This document shows, in pieces, positions 56,402 to 63,920 of a stretch of DNA of 64,000 bases. The notes under the pieces were generated by a model, which saw only the letters and a program-made list of their open reading frames with translations, had not been told where the DNA came from and did no database searches. Source of the stretch: BOKZ01 sp040900165 (GTDB taxonomy: Bacteria > Patescibacteriota > UBA1384 > 2-12-FULL-50-11). Position numbers and translations under genes: made by a program. The stretch spans positions 41,333-105,332 of the forward strand of contig JBBDZM010000009.1 of NCBI GenBank assembly GCA_040900165.1, written 5' to 3'. Position 1 is the stretch's first letter; each line of letters opens with the position of its first letter.

Positions 56402-56472
56402 CAGGGACGGGGAGAATCGAACTCCCAGTACGAGTTTTGGAGACTCGTGGTTTACCATTAACCGACGTCCCT
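56402..56472 (-). tRNA. tRNA-Trp (CCA anticodon)
   Basis: 71 nt cloverleaf read on the minus strand: acceptor AGGGACG/CGTCCCT, D stem GGTT/AACC, anticodon stem CGAGT/ACTCG with loop CTCCAAA (anticodon CCA), T arm GGGAG-TTCGATT-CTCCC, discriminator G. CCA is not encoded. The 5' end overlaps the last 15 nt of the LAGLIDADG-like gene. Confidence 0.93.
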
Positions 56473-57129
56473 AAGCAACTTTGAATACATATTATAGTAA
56501 GTTCTCAGCTCCAATGCGATCCTTGCGTCATAATAACGTATCCTAAGACAACCCATATAATTATTTTTCCTGCGCGGCCCAGAATTAGTTTTCAAGTAAC
56601 TTTTTGAAAACTGTTTTACGGGTATATCGGTTAATTTTGACCAATACGCCTTTAACTGTTGGTCATCGTGATATTCGTGGATATGGATTAGAGCGCGAAA
56701 CTTTCCTTCGTCTAATACAAACGATTTCCTAAGATTTATTAAGAACACCTTTATCATCTCTGGATCAGAGTTAATAAAAGCAACGCTGTCACTTAATGAT
56801 TTTCCACCCTCAGCCCAAAACAGTATTGAACCAAGTAACCTATGTAGGGTGTTATCAAACCTGATAGTTTTTAGTTTACTGTAGACATCTTCAGCAATAA
56901 CCGTCTCTGCTTCCAGTCGCATATTCCTTTTCGTTAACGCCGCCCTTAAACGACCAAGTCGCCTTCTCCCATTTAGACGTACCTTAGCTATTTGTGAAAG
57001 CTCGACATCCCGACACCAGATAGATGCAGTTGCCTTAGATATACCTAAATCTTTCGATATTTCATTTAGGGAATATCCTCTGCGCCGAGCATGTTGGACC
57101 TTTAATATGAGACTTTTAGGATAGCCCAT
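56458..57129 (-). CDS. HTH + LAGLIDADG-like protein (homing-endonuclease-related)
   Basis: 223 residues. N-terminal helix-turn-helix (YSLNEISKDLGISKATASIW) followed by a region with LLGSILFWAEG, which fits the LxGxxxxEG core of LAGLIDADG proteins, and IHIHEYHDDQQLKAYWSKL. More AT-rich than its neighbours, so probably mobile. Its last codons and stop (TAA) lie inside the tRNA-Trp gene. Whether it cuts DNA is unknown; a single LAGLIDADG motif would imply a dimer. Confidence 0.65.
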   Translation of the reverse strand: MGYPKSLILKVQHARRRGYSLNEISKDLGISKATASIWCRDVELSQIAKVRLNGRRRLGRLRAALTKRNMRLEAETVIAEDVYSKLKTIRFDNTLHRLLGSILFWAEGGKSLSDSVAFINSDPEMIKVFLINLRKSFVLDEGKFRALIHIHEYHDDQQLKAYWSKLTDIPVKQFSKSYLKTNSGPRRKNNYMGCLRIRYYDARIALELRTYYNMYSKLLRDVG

Positions 57130-57143
57130 AGCTGTGTAACCTA

Positions 57144-57172
57144 AATATGGTGGTTTAGTAAACTACAGTCAA
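57144..57172 (-). promoter_or_regulatory. Promoter of the LAGLIDADG-like gene (and tRNA-Trp)
   Basis: On the minus strand TTGACT (57172-57167), 17-nt spacer, CATATT (57149-57144), 14 nt upstream of the start codon. Confidence 0.6.
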
Positions 57173-57197
57173 TATATAAAATATACTAACTGCGCTC

Positions 57198-57359
57198 TTA
57201 CTTGCTCTCTTTGTGGGGCGTCACTTTTTTACAGCGATCGCAAAACTTATTCAGATTAATTCGATCTGGATTATTGGTTTTGTTTTTTTCGGTGTAGTAG
57301 TTGCGCTCTTTGCACTCGCTACACTCAAGAGTGATTTGTTCACGATTTTTCTTTGCCAT
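57198..57359 (-). CDS. rpmG: Ribosomal protein bL33
   Basis: 53 residues from ATG 57359: MAKKNREQITLECSECKERN, then YYTEKNKTNNPDRINLNKFC and CKKV. The four cysteines (CSEC, CDRC) make this the zinc-binding form. A longer frame runs into tRNA-Thr and is an artefact. It follows the tRNA cluster, as in the classic tRNA-rpmG-secE region. Confidence 0.95.
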   Translation of the reverse strand: MAKKNREQITLECSECKERNYYTEKNKTNNPDRINLNKFCDRCKKVTPHKESK

Positions 57360-57446
57360 GGTTTTGTATTGTACCTCAAAATTTCTAATTTGTTGAGCCG
57401 AGAACGGGGATACTCGCCTTCGGCTCATTCCCCTAGACGTTCTTCG

Positions 57447-57518
57447 AGCCGTCTTCGGGGATTGAACCCGAGACCTCGTCATTACCAATGACGTGCTCTA
57501 CCACTGAGCTAAGACGGC
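57447..57518 (-). tRNA. tRNA-Thr (GGT anticodon)
   Basis: 72 nt: acceptor GCCGTCT/AGACGGC, D stem GCTC/GAGC, anticodon stem CGTCA/TGACG with loop TTGGTAA (GGT), T arm TCGGG-TTCAATC-CCCGA, discriminator T. CCA not encoded. Confidence 0.95.
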
Positions 57519-57522
57519 GCAG

Positions 57523-57606
57523 TGCTGGGTGTAGGATTCGAACCTACGAAGGCACGAGGCCGTCTGATTTACAGTCAGATGCGGTTGACCACTTCGCTAA
57601 CCCAGC
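57523..57606 (-). tRNA. tRNA-Tyr (GTA anticodon)
   Basis: 84 nt with a long variable arm typical of bacterial tRNA-Tyr: acceptor GCTGGGT/ACCCAGC, anticodon stem TCTGA/TCAGA with loop CTGTAAA (GTA), T arm GTAGG-TTCGAAT-CCTAC, discriminator A. Expected substrate of tgt (G34). Confidence 0.95.
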
Positions 57607-57610
57607 CTGG

Positions 57611-57682
57611 AGCCACCTGTCGGAATTGAACCGACGACCTTCGCTTTACAAAAGCGTTGCTCTACCGCTGAGCTAAGGTGGC
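57611..57682 (-). tRNA. tRNA-Thr (TGT anticodon)
   Basis: 72 nt: acceptor GCCACCT/AGGTGGC, D stem GCTC/GAGC, loop TTTGTAA (TGT), T arm GTCGG-TTCAATT-CCGAC, discriminator T followed by CCA (57610-57608). The first anticodon-stem pair is an A-A mismatch. The order Thr-Tyr-Thr recalls the enterobacterial thrU-tyrU-glyT-thrT cluster without the glycine tRNA. Confidence 0.92.
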
Positions 57683-57738
57683 TTTCAGCTATCAAATTTT
57701 ACCAAACATCCCCCTGACAATCCAGGATATTTAGGGTA

Positions 57739-58365
57739 TTAACCGTTGAGCAACTGCTCCAGCAATTTTCGATATTTCGGTGTAACCGGGTCCAGCCCAA
57801 TCGCCTCGCGGACACTAGCAATCGCTCGGCGCGTGTCCTTATTACCCCAATAGGCCAGCGCCAAATTATAGTGCCGGCTTGGGTTATATTTTTCGAGTTT
57901 CACCGCCATCTTTAGTGCCTCGATCGCATCCGAGTAGTTCTTTAGCTCCAAGTAAAGTAACCCTAATCGGGCATATATCTTAGCATCACCGGGGTTATTG
58001 GCGGCGGCTTTCAGAAAATACTGCTCAGCGTCTTTGTGCCGTCCTTTTTTAAATAGTTCTTCGCCCTCTTCAAAGTGCGATGATAGCTCCCGTCTGTTGG
58101 CGTGAATATCCTCTTTCCAGAAATCGTTTTGGGAGATACCGCCTTCAGCTAGTTTTTGGCGTGAAGGTTTTTTTGAGAGGGATAAACCAACCTTTGGCAG
58201 GCGAAGTTTCGATAGTATTCCCATCAACCACCCGCCCAATTGACTACCAGTTTTTCTCCCCAATTGACTAAGCCCGCCCAACGCCGGGTTCTTGGGTGAA
58301 TAGCGGCGCGCCACCAAAAAGATAAAGGCAGCCAGAGCTAGAAAAAATATCACCTGAATAACCAT
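57739..58365 (-). CDS. Membrane-anchored TPR protein
   Basis: 208 residues from ATG 58365 (TTG 58380 would overlap the preceding gene). One N-terminal membrane helix (VIQVIFFLALAAFIFLVARR), a basic linker, then about three tetratricopeptide repeats (EEGEELFKKGRHKDAEQYFL, IYARLGLLYLELKNYSDAIE, RHYNLALAYWGNKDTRRAIA). A protein-interaction scaffold of unknown partner. Confidence 0.8.
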   Translation of the reverse strand: MVIQVIFFLALAAFIFLVARRYSPKNPALGGLSQLGRKTGSQLGGWLMGILSKLRLPKVGLSLSKKPSRQKLAEGGISQNDFWKEDIHANRRELSSHFEEGEELFKKGRHKDAEQYFLKAAANNPGDAKIYARLGLLYLELKNYSDAIEALKMAVKLEKYNPSRHYNLALAYWGNKDTRRAIASVREAIGLDPVTPKYRKLLEQLLNG

Positions 58366-58372
58366 ACTGTTA

Positions 58373-58960
58373 TTACTCAATACCTAACTCTTGGTTCCAG
58401 TTCAAGTCCAACCAGTCCAAAGTTAGTTTAGTATTAACGTTTTGCTTGAGTTTTCTAACTGCCCTGTTCAAGAATTGGTGACGCCTTACTCCTGATGGTT
58501 GCGATAAATCTATTTGTTTTAATACCTGCTCCAACGCTTCGATCACCCCCGGTCTGTCGAGTAAATAAAGTTGGCCAACATCAAGATTGGTAACCGGATC
58601 AAAAACCCGGTTAGCCCGTCCGGATAGTCGTTGGAGCCGAGAGCGCAGAGTTGGCAGCAACGACTCCACCGACCGTACTTGCAAGATAATTGCCGCGTGG
58701 CTAGGCGGTTCTTCGATAATTTTTAGCAGGGTATTTTGTGATAATTCATTAAAATTATCGGCGCCGTTAATTACTAGTAATCGCAGCTCCCCGCTGGGCT
58801 GTTGTTGAAACTGCAAAAGTACCTGCCGGAGAGTTTTTAGCTCCGTTTCTGGGGCATTAATAATAATTTGGTCAAAAATTACCACTTCCGGGAAGTCTTT
58901 TGAGCCCAGCGGCGAGTCGGCTTCAATCACGTAGGACCGCCGAGGTTTTATGTTAAACAT
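58373..58960 (-). CDS. DNA polymerase III delta-prime-like protein, short form
   Basis: 195 residues. NTLLKIIEEPPSHAAIILQV and LLPTLRSRLQRL are the sensor/SRC region of clamp-loader AAA+ proteins. The P-loop and zinc finger of full delta-prime are missing, and the length is about half. It may be a reduced HolB, as in other minimal genomes. Nearly abuts the TPR gene. Confidence 0.72.
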   Translation of the reverse strand: MFNIKPRRSYVIEADSPLGSKDFPEVVIFDQIIINAPETELKTLRQVLLQFQQQPSGELRLLVINGADNFNELSQNTLLKIIEEPPSHAAIILQVRSVESLLPTLRSRLQRLSGRANRVFDPVTNLDVGQLYLLDRPGVIEALEQVLKQIDLSQPSGVRRHQFLNRAVRKLKQNVNTKLTLDWLDLNWNQELGIE

Positions 58961-59033
58961 CTGCAGTTATTGTAGATAATTCTTTGCCCTTAGCAATTGC
59001 TGGAAACTCCCTAACGTGCTAAGGTTTACCGAG

Positions 59034-59312
59034 ATGTACGAAGACAAAGTTCTCAAGTGCAAAGAGTGCGGTAAAGATTTCACCTGGACGGCTGGTGAGC
59101 AAGATTTCTTTGCCCAAAAAGGGTTCAATAATAAACCGACTCGTTGTAAAGATTGCCGAAAAACTAACCGTCAAAAAGTCGAAGCCGAATACTTCAAAAT
59201 CACCTGCTCATCCTGCGGGCAAATCGGCGAAGCCATGTTCAAACCGAGCAACCCTGACGCCGAAATTTTCTGCCGGAATTGCTTCGAGCAAAAAGTTCTC
59301 GCTAAAAAATAA
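59034..59312 (+). CDS. Small zinc-ribbon protein (CxxC-rich, probable zinc-ribbon domain)
   Basis: 92 residues from ATG 59034; a GTG at 59016 is in frame but the family start YEDKVLKCKECGKDFTW fits 59034. Four CxxC pairs: CKEC, CKDC, CSSC and CRNC, the last two near the C-terminus. A common CPR/Firmicutes cold-shock-like zinc ribbon of unknown role. Confidence 0.78.
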   Translation: MYEDKVLKCKECGKDFTWTAGEQDFFAQKGFNNKPTRCKDCRKTNRQKVEAEYFKITCSSCGQIGEAMFKPSNPDAEIFCRNCFEQKVLAKK

Positions 59313-59317
59313 CCGCC

Positions 59318-59509
59318 CTAAGCCGCAACGTTAGTTTTGCCAGCTAGCTCTCTGGCAATAGTGCGACGGCAACGGCTGCAAATCATTAGCCCATTCCATT
59401 TTTGGACGTTTGGCTGAATTAGCCGCTTAGTTTTATGCTGCGACTTCGGTCGGTTGTATCCAGTTTGGGTGGTTTTTCCACAAATTTCACAAAATAAGAC
59501 TTTTTTCAT
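59318..59509 (-). CDS. rpmB: Ribosomal protein bL28
   Basis: 63 residues: CEICGKTTQTGYNRPKSQHK, KTKRLIQPNVQKW and a C-terminal CSRCRRTIARE. The four cysteines indicate the zinc-binding form. Convergent with the zinc-ribbon gene (5-nt gap). Confidence 0.93.
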   Translation of the reverse strand: MKKVLFCEICGKTTQTGYNRPKSQHKTKRLIQPNVQKWNGLMICSRCRRTIARELAGKTNVAA

Positions 59510-59556
59510 CGGTATTTGTACTTGAATAGAAGTAGAACAATTATATACTTAGGGAC

Positions 59557-60195
59557 ATGGAAGTTCAAGCGACAATTCTTAGCTCGGCAATTACTGGCAT
59601 CTCCGTTATTGTCTTAATATTAATCAGTTTAACCGTCCACGAATTCGCGCACGCTTTTGTTGCAAATTTATTTGGAGACCCCACCGCTAAGATGGACGGC
59701 CGGATGTCGCTCAACCCGATCCGGCATTGGGATCCCATTGGCACTACATTATTAGTTGGCTTATTAGTTTTACGGATATTTGGCCTATCAGTACCAGTAT
59801 TTGGTTGGGGCAAACCCGTGCCGGTCGATGAGCGTAACTTTGATAATCCCAAGCTGTACGGATTGCAGACCGCCTTGGCAGGCCCAATGAGTAATTTTAT
59901 TTTGGCCGTTATTTTAGCGCTGTTTTACCGCTATATTAATCTGCCGGGAATCGTTGGGGCGATTGTCTTTTTGGGAGTTTATTTGAATATTTTTCTGATG
60001 TTTTTCAATTTATTGCCGATCCCCCCGCTTGATGGATCGCGACTGCTCCGGCTATTTATCCCCGAACAAACCTATTTTGCCCTGGCTTCTAACCCGCTGT
60101 TGTTTTTCGGCGTCTTCTTTGTCGTCTTGTTTTTTCTACTCGATTACCTGGTTCTGGCCAGTAATCAAATAACCGCACTGTTAATTGGGCTCTAA
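59557..60195 (+). CDS. Site-2 protease family (M50) membrane metalloprotease
   Basis: 212 residues, about six membrane helices. Metal site HEFAH near residue 29 and the distal motif NLLPIPPLDGSRLL. No PDZ domain, so it is the minimal type that cleaves membrane-spanning regulators. Substrate unknown. Confidence 0.88.
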   Translation: MEVQATILSSAITGISVIVLILISLTVHEFAHAFVANLFGDPTAKMDGRMSLNPIRHWDPIGTTLLVGLLVLRIFGLSVPVFGWGKPVPVDERNFDNPKLYGLQTALAGPMSNFILAVILALFYRYINLPGIVGAIVFLGVYLNIFLMFFNLLPIPPLDGSRLLRLFIPEQTYFALASNPLLFFGVFFVVLFFLLDYLVLASNQITALLIGL

Positions 60196-60201
60196 CTACC
60201 C

Positions 60202-60229
60202 TTGAAACTTGAGGGCAAATAGATATATT
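60202..60229 (+). promoter_or_regulatory. Promoter of the tRNA-Pro locus
   Basis: TTGAAA (60202-60207), 16-nt spacer, TATATT (60224-60229). Transcription would start near 60236, about 60 nt before the outer tRNA-like sequence. Confidence 0.55.
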
Positions 60230-60298
60230 GGCTGTAGTCTTGTACTCCCCCAACAATTCTCACCAGACAATTATCCCCTGTTTGCTTGGAGCGAACTT

Positions 60299-60458
60299 CG
60301 GGACATGGCGCAGAAGGCAAGCGCGTCCCTCACCTTTTACGGAGTGTAGCTCAGTTGGTAGAGCACATGGCTGGGGGTCATGGGGTCGCTGGTTCAAGTC
60401 CAGTCACTCCGACCAAAAGGGTGTGAGAAGGTTGTGAGTTCAAATCTCACTGTCCCGA
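60299..60458 (+). tRNA. Outer tRNA-Pro-like gene interrupted in the anticodon loop by a second tRNA
   Basis: 5' part 60299-60336: acceptor CGGGACA, TG, D arm GCGC-AGAAGGCAA-GCGC, then GTCC and stem CTCAC with CTT. 3' part 60419-60458: GGGT, stem GTGAG, variable AAGGTT, T arm GTGAG-TTCAAAT-CTCAC, acceptor TGTCCCG and discriminator A. If 60337-60418 were removed, the loop would read CTTGGGT, i.e. anticodon TGG (Pro) with G37. Three extra bases precede the anticodon stem. Either a disrupted gene or one needing removal of the insert. Confidence 0.6.
60340..60412 (+). tRNA. tRNA-Pro (GGG anticodon), nested
   Basis: 73 nt: acceptor CGGAGTG/CACTCCG, D stem GCTC/GAGC, anticodon stem CATGG/TCATG (one wobble) with loop CTGGGGG (GGG), T arm GCTGG-TTCAAGT-CCAGT, discriminator A, encoded CCA at 60413-60415. 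Lies entirely inside the outer tRNA-Pro-like sequence. Confidence 0.93.
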
Positions 60459-60459
60459 C

Positions 60460-62325
60460 ATGGAATTAGACAAACTTACCCCAGACACAACGTTCCCCTA
60501 TCGCCTTTTTCGCTTTGCCCACAAACGTCAGCTCAACTCGGTTAGCTCTAGTTACTTTGCGATCGTCTCCAAAGACAGCCATCCGGTTGGATTAGTCTTG
60601 TCGATCGATATCGATGAGCGTTGGCATCACGCTCGTTCGGCAGCCACAACTTTTTGGCAGATACTAGTGCGGGAATTTAACCATTCGGAGAGTCGATCGA
60701 CGTTGATTAGATTTGAGGCGGCTCTCAAAGAGCTCAATAAAGCCGTGGTTAAAACCCAAGAAAAAGTCCGCCAGCCAATCTCCGTGGCCGCCGCAATTTT
60801 AGAGAGTAATCAAATCCATTTCTCGACGATCGGAACCAGTCGAATCTTGCTAGTTAGATCCGGCAAATTTAGCGATGTCACGTCCGGGCCGGAGAAAGGC
60901 GGTAACCAATTTGCCGCCGTCACCAGCGGCGATGTCGATGCCAACGACACATTAATTATCGCCAATCAAAATATTTACGAGTTTTTGGCCGCCGAGCCCG
61001 ACGAACTTTGGCAACCGAGGGAAATTGATTTGCTTTGCCAAGAGATCCAAAGTCGCGCTCAAAACTCTGAGCAAGCACTCAATTGCCTAATTATGCGCTA
61101 CGATCCAGATCGTCCAGCCCAACAAACGCTCTACTGGGAAGAAAGCGAAAAACACTATCCGATAAAATTACCCAAATTTTCCCTGCCAACTCTGCCGAAA
61201 ATTGCCCTCCCCCAGCTGAAACTGCCGACAATACCGCCATCGCTCAAGCGTCTAGCTCTACCAAAATTGTCGCTTCCGACCAACTTTCAGCAGTCAGCGA
61301 AAGTGCTCCTGACTCGAGTAAAAGTTATCAAGCCTCGAACATTACTTATTGCTGCGGTTGTAATTGGATTGGCTATCGTTGGCGGAGTGCTTAAATCTCG
61401 GTTTTCGGCGGCAGTTAGCGACGAGCAGGCCCCAGTTTCTTTAACCGATCAGTTCGCCGGGACCAGCGGTAATGACACAATTAACTTTCTCAACTCATTA
61501 ATTACTGATGAAAAAATTGACAGTCTTTCAGCCGAGCAATTGACGGGTATTACCGAAATAGCCGCCCAAAAGAATATCGAGATAATCTTAAAAGACACCA
61601 ACGTTAATGAGCTTCCTGAAATGGTAGCCAGCCTTAGCCCATTAGATAAATTGCTCTTTCTTGTTGATCAAACTGGCCAGCTCTGGCAGATTAACGCCAG
61701 CGGACAACTAATTAAGATCGATCAGCAATTTAAGATAGTTAACCCCCAATCAATCGTTGCTTTTAGTAATAAATCGCTGTTGATTAGCGACCAAATTGGT
61801 AATATTTGGCACTACTCCGGCAAAAGCAATGGCCCGGTCGCTCTGGTCCTGCCCTCTGCGCTGTCCAGCGGTAAAAAATTAATCGCCAAGTACGAGCAAA
61901 ACCTTTACCTATATAGTCAGAGTCAGAACGCCGTTTATCGGCAACCAAATTTTACTAACAGCATTACCACCAATTCGCCGTATTTTGGTTTGGCGGCCAT
62001 TAGTAATCCACCCCTTTGGGCTTGGACCGTTAACGGTGAGTTCTACGTTATTACCGCCACCCAAAAGCTGGCCGGGATACTGCGTGATCAGGTGGTCTTT
62101 AAGCCAAAATCCCTACCAAATTCCACCCAAAGTAGTCGGGTATCAAGCATTGATAGCAATCTTATCGTTGTCGCCAATGGCCACCTTCTCCAAGCCTTCG
62201 ATAATAGCGGCAAATTAGTCTGGCAGAAATTCTTACTGACCAAGGATCTAATTGGCGACTTGGCCGTTACTACCAACGACCTTTGGTTGAGCGCCGGAAA
62301 AGCCGTCTATAAAATCGCTCTTTAG
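60460..62325 (+). CDS. PP2C-like domain membrane protein with C-terminal repeat domain
   Basis: 621 residues. The N-terminal 220 resemble a PP2C/SpoIIE-type phosphatase fold (YFAIVSKDSHPVGLVLSIDI, VAAAILESNQIHFSTIGTSR), but the metal-binding aspartates are not clear, so it may be inactive. Next comes a Leu/Pro/Lys-rich spacer (LPKFSLPTLPKIALPQLKLP), one membrane helix near 305-322, and an outside region of WD/PQQ-like beta repeats. The ATG follows the tRNA-Pro discriminator by 1 nt and has no SD. Confidence 0.65.
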   Translation: MELDKLTPDTTFPYRLFRFAHKRQLNSVSSSYFAIVSKDSHPVGLVLSIDIDERWHHARSAATTFWQILVREFNHSESRSTLIRFEAALKELNKAVVKTQEKVRQPISVAAAILESNQIHFSTIGTSRILLVRSGKFSDVTSGPEKGGNQFAAVTSGDVDANDTLIIANQNIYEFLAAEPDELWQPREIDLLCQEIQSRAQNSEQALNCLIMRYDPDRPAQQTLYWEESEKHYPIKLPKFSLPTLPKIALPQLKLPTIPPSLKRLALPKLSLPTNFQQSAKVLLTRVKVIKPRTLLIAAVVIGLAIVGGVLKSRFSAAVSDEQAPVSLTDQFAGTSGNDTINFLNSLITDEKIDSLSAEQLTGITEIAAQKNIEIILKDTNVNELPEMVASLSPLDKLLFLVDQTGQLWQINASGQLIKIDQQFKIVNPQSIVAFSNKSLLISDQIGNIWHYSGKSNGPVALVLPSALSSGKKLIAKYEQNLYLYSQSQNAVYRQPNFTNSITTNSPYFGLAAISNPPLWAWTVNGEFYVITATQKLAGILRDQVVFKPKSLPNSTQSSRVSSIDSNLIVVANGHLLQAFDNSGKLVWQKFLLTKDLIGDLAVTTNDLWLSAGKAVYKIAL

Positions 62326-63920
62326 CCCTTGTCGTCGCGAACCATTCTCGACGGAGCGGAGATGCCAACCAAATCAAGGGTTTTTTTAATTGTCAGGCTG
62401 GTGGCCTTAAGAATTGCCAGGCGCGACTGGGCGATTTCGGTCGGCTCACCCTGAACCCGGAGCTGTTCGTAGAAAGCATGGAGATCGGTTGCTAGGGCGT
62501 GGGCGTAGTGGGTTAGTTTGTGGACCTGCAGATCGCCGGCAATTTCTTCGACTAGGTCTGGGAACTGAATAATTCTTAGTAGTAAGCGACGCTCAATTGG
62601 GTGGGATATTTTAATCTTTTCCGGCATAACAAAATCGTCGTTTTTGGAGAACTGGCGGAAAATTGAGCTAATTCGCGCATAGGCATATTGAATATAAAAT
62701 ACCGGGTTTTGGCTGGAAGAAGATTTGGCAAGATTTAGATCAAAGTCCAAGTGGGTGTCGACGCTGCGACTAAGGAAAAAGTATTTGGCAACGTCCAGAC
62801 CAACGTCATCCAACAGTTCGTCCAGCGGTACATAGGTCCCGGCCCGTTTGGACATCTTAATTTCCTCGCCGTTATCGATTAACCGGACAATTTGGGTAAT
62901 TACCCAATCGAGCTTACCGCCCCAGGTATATTGATCGCGCAAGATCCCTTCGACAATCATCTCCATTTGTTTGCTATAGGTAAAATGATCGGCACCCAAC
63001 ACATTAATTAAGCGATGATAACCCCGTTGAATTTTGTAAGAGTGGTAGGCAATGTCGGAGGCAAAATAGGTTTCCTGACCATCTTGACGAATCAAGACCC
63101 GATCTTTCTCGTCGCCAAATCGGGTAGTCATTAGCCAGGTAGCGCCGTCGGCCTCGTAAACCAACCCCTTAATTTTTAATAGGTCGAGGTTTTTCTTAAA
63201 TACGCCGGTCGCGAAAAGGGATTTTTCCGAAAAGAATTGATGAAAATCAATCCCACAGCGTTTCAATACTGGCTTAATCATCTCCTCTAAAATAATTACG
63301 GCGGCCTTTTCCCCGGCGCCGACAGCATCTTTTTCTTTCACCCGTTTTTTTAATTGGTCGATATATTTTCCCTTATACTCACCCTCCGGATCACCCAAAA
63401 TGGTCTTTCCCAGCGAGGCAATCTGGGTACCGCGATCGTTGCTGTAGTACTCCCGCATCACCGTACAACCGTATAGCTCCAAAACCCTGGCAATTGCCTC
63501 GCCAACAAATGCCCCCCGACCATTGGCCAGTGTCAACGGCCCAGTCGGGTTGGCCGAGACAAACTCGAGCAATACCCGAGTTTCTTTACCAAGATCGCTG
63601 CGGCCGTAGGCATCTGGCGACTTAATTATCGTTCGGACAACCTCCAGCAGATACTCGTCGGTGACGGTAAAATTTATAAACCCGGGGGTGGCAACGCTAA
63701 CACTTTTAAACACCTCGCTCGCCGACATTTCTTGAACAATTTTTTGGGCCAGCATTACCGGATTTTGCTCGGTCTCTTGAGCGGCAACCATGGCAATGTT
63801 AGTAGAAAAGTCACCAAAAATCGCCCGTTTAGCCGGCTCAATCGTAAATTTTGGGGGCTGGCCACCGATTGATTTAATAAATGCTTGGCGAACAGCTTGA
63901 TGTAATTGACCAATAATCAT
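62322..63920 (-). CDS. argS: Arginyl-tRNA synthetase with altered HIGH motif
   Basis: 532 residues. Add-1-like N-terminal domain, catalytic core with SANPTGPLTLANGRGAFVGE, KMSKR (EIKMSKRAGTYVPL) and a C-terminal DALR anticodon domain (YAHALATDLHAFYEQ, GISAPSRM). The class I HIGH tetrapeptide is normally HVGH after NPTGPL; here it reads TLAN. SD GGAGGATCG before ATG 63920. Overlaps the preceding plus-strand gene end by 4 nt (convergent). Confidence 0.93.
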   Translation of the reverse strand: MIIGQLHQAVRQAFIKSIGGQPPKFTIEPAKRAIFGDFSTNIAMVAAQETEQNPVMLAQKIVQEMSASEVFKSVSVATPGFINFTVTDEYLLEVVRTIIKSPDAYGRSDLGKETRVLLEFVSANPTGPLTLANGRGAFVGEAIARVLELYGCTVMREYYSNDRGTQIASLGKTILGDPEGEYKGKYIDQLKKRVKEKDAVGAGEKAAVIILEEMIKPVLKRCGIDFHQFFSEKSLFATGVFKKNLDLLKIKGLVYEADGATWLMTTRFGDEKDRVLIRQDGQETYFASDIAYHSYKIQRGYHRLINVLGADHFTYSKQMEMIVEGILRDQYTWGGKLDWVITQIVRLIDNGEEIKMSKRAGTYVPLDELLDDVGLDVAKYFFLSRSVDTHLDFDLNLAKSSSSQNPVFYIQYAYARISSIFRQFSKNDDFVMPEKIKISHPIERRLLLRIIQFPDLVEEIAGDLQVHKLTHYAHALATDLHAFYEQLRVQGEPTEIAQSRLAILKATSLTIKKTLDLVGISAPSRMVRDDKG

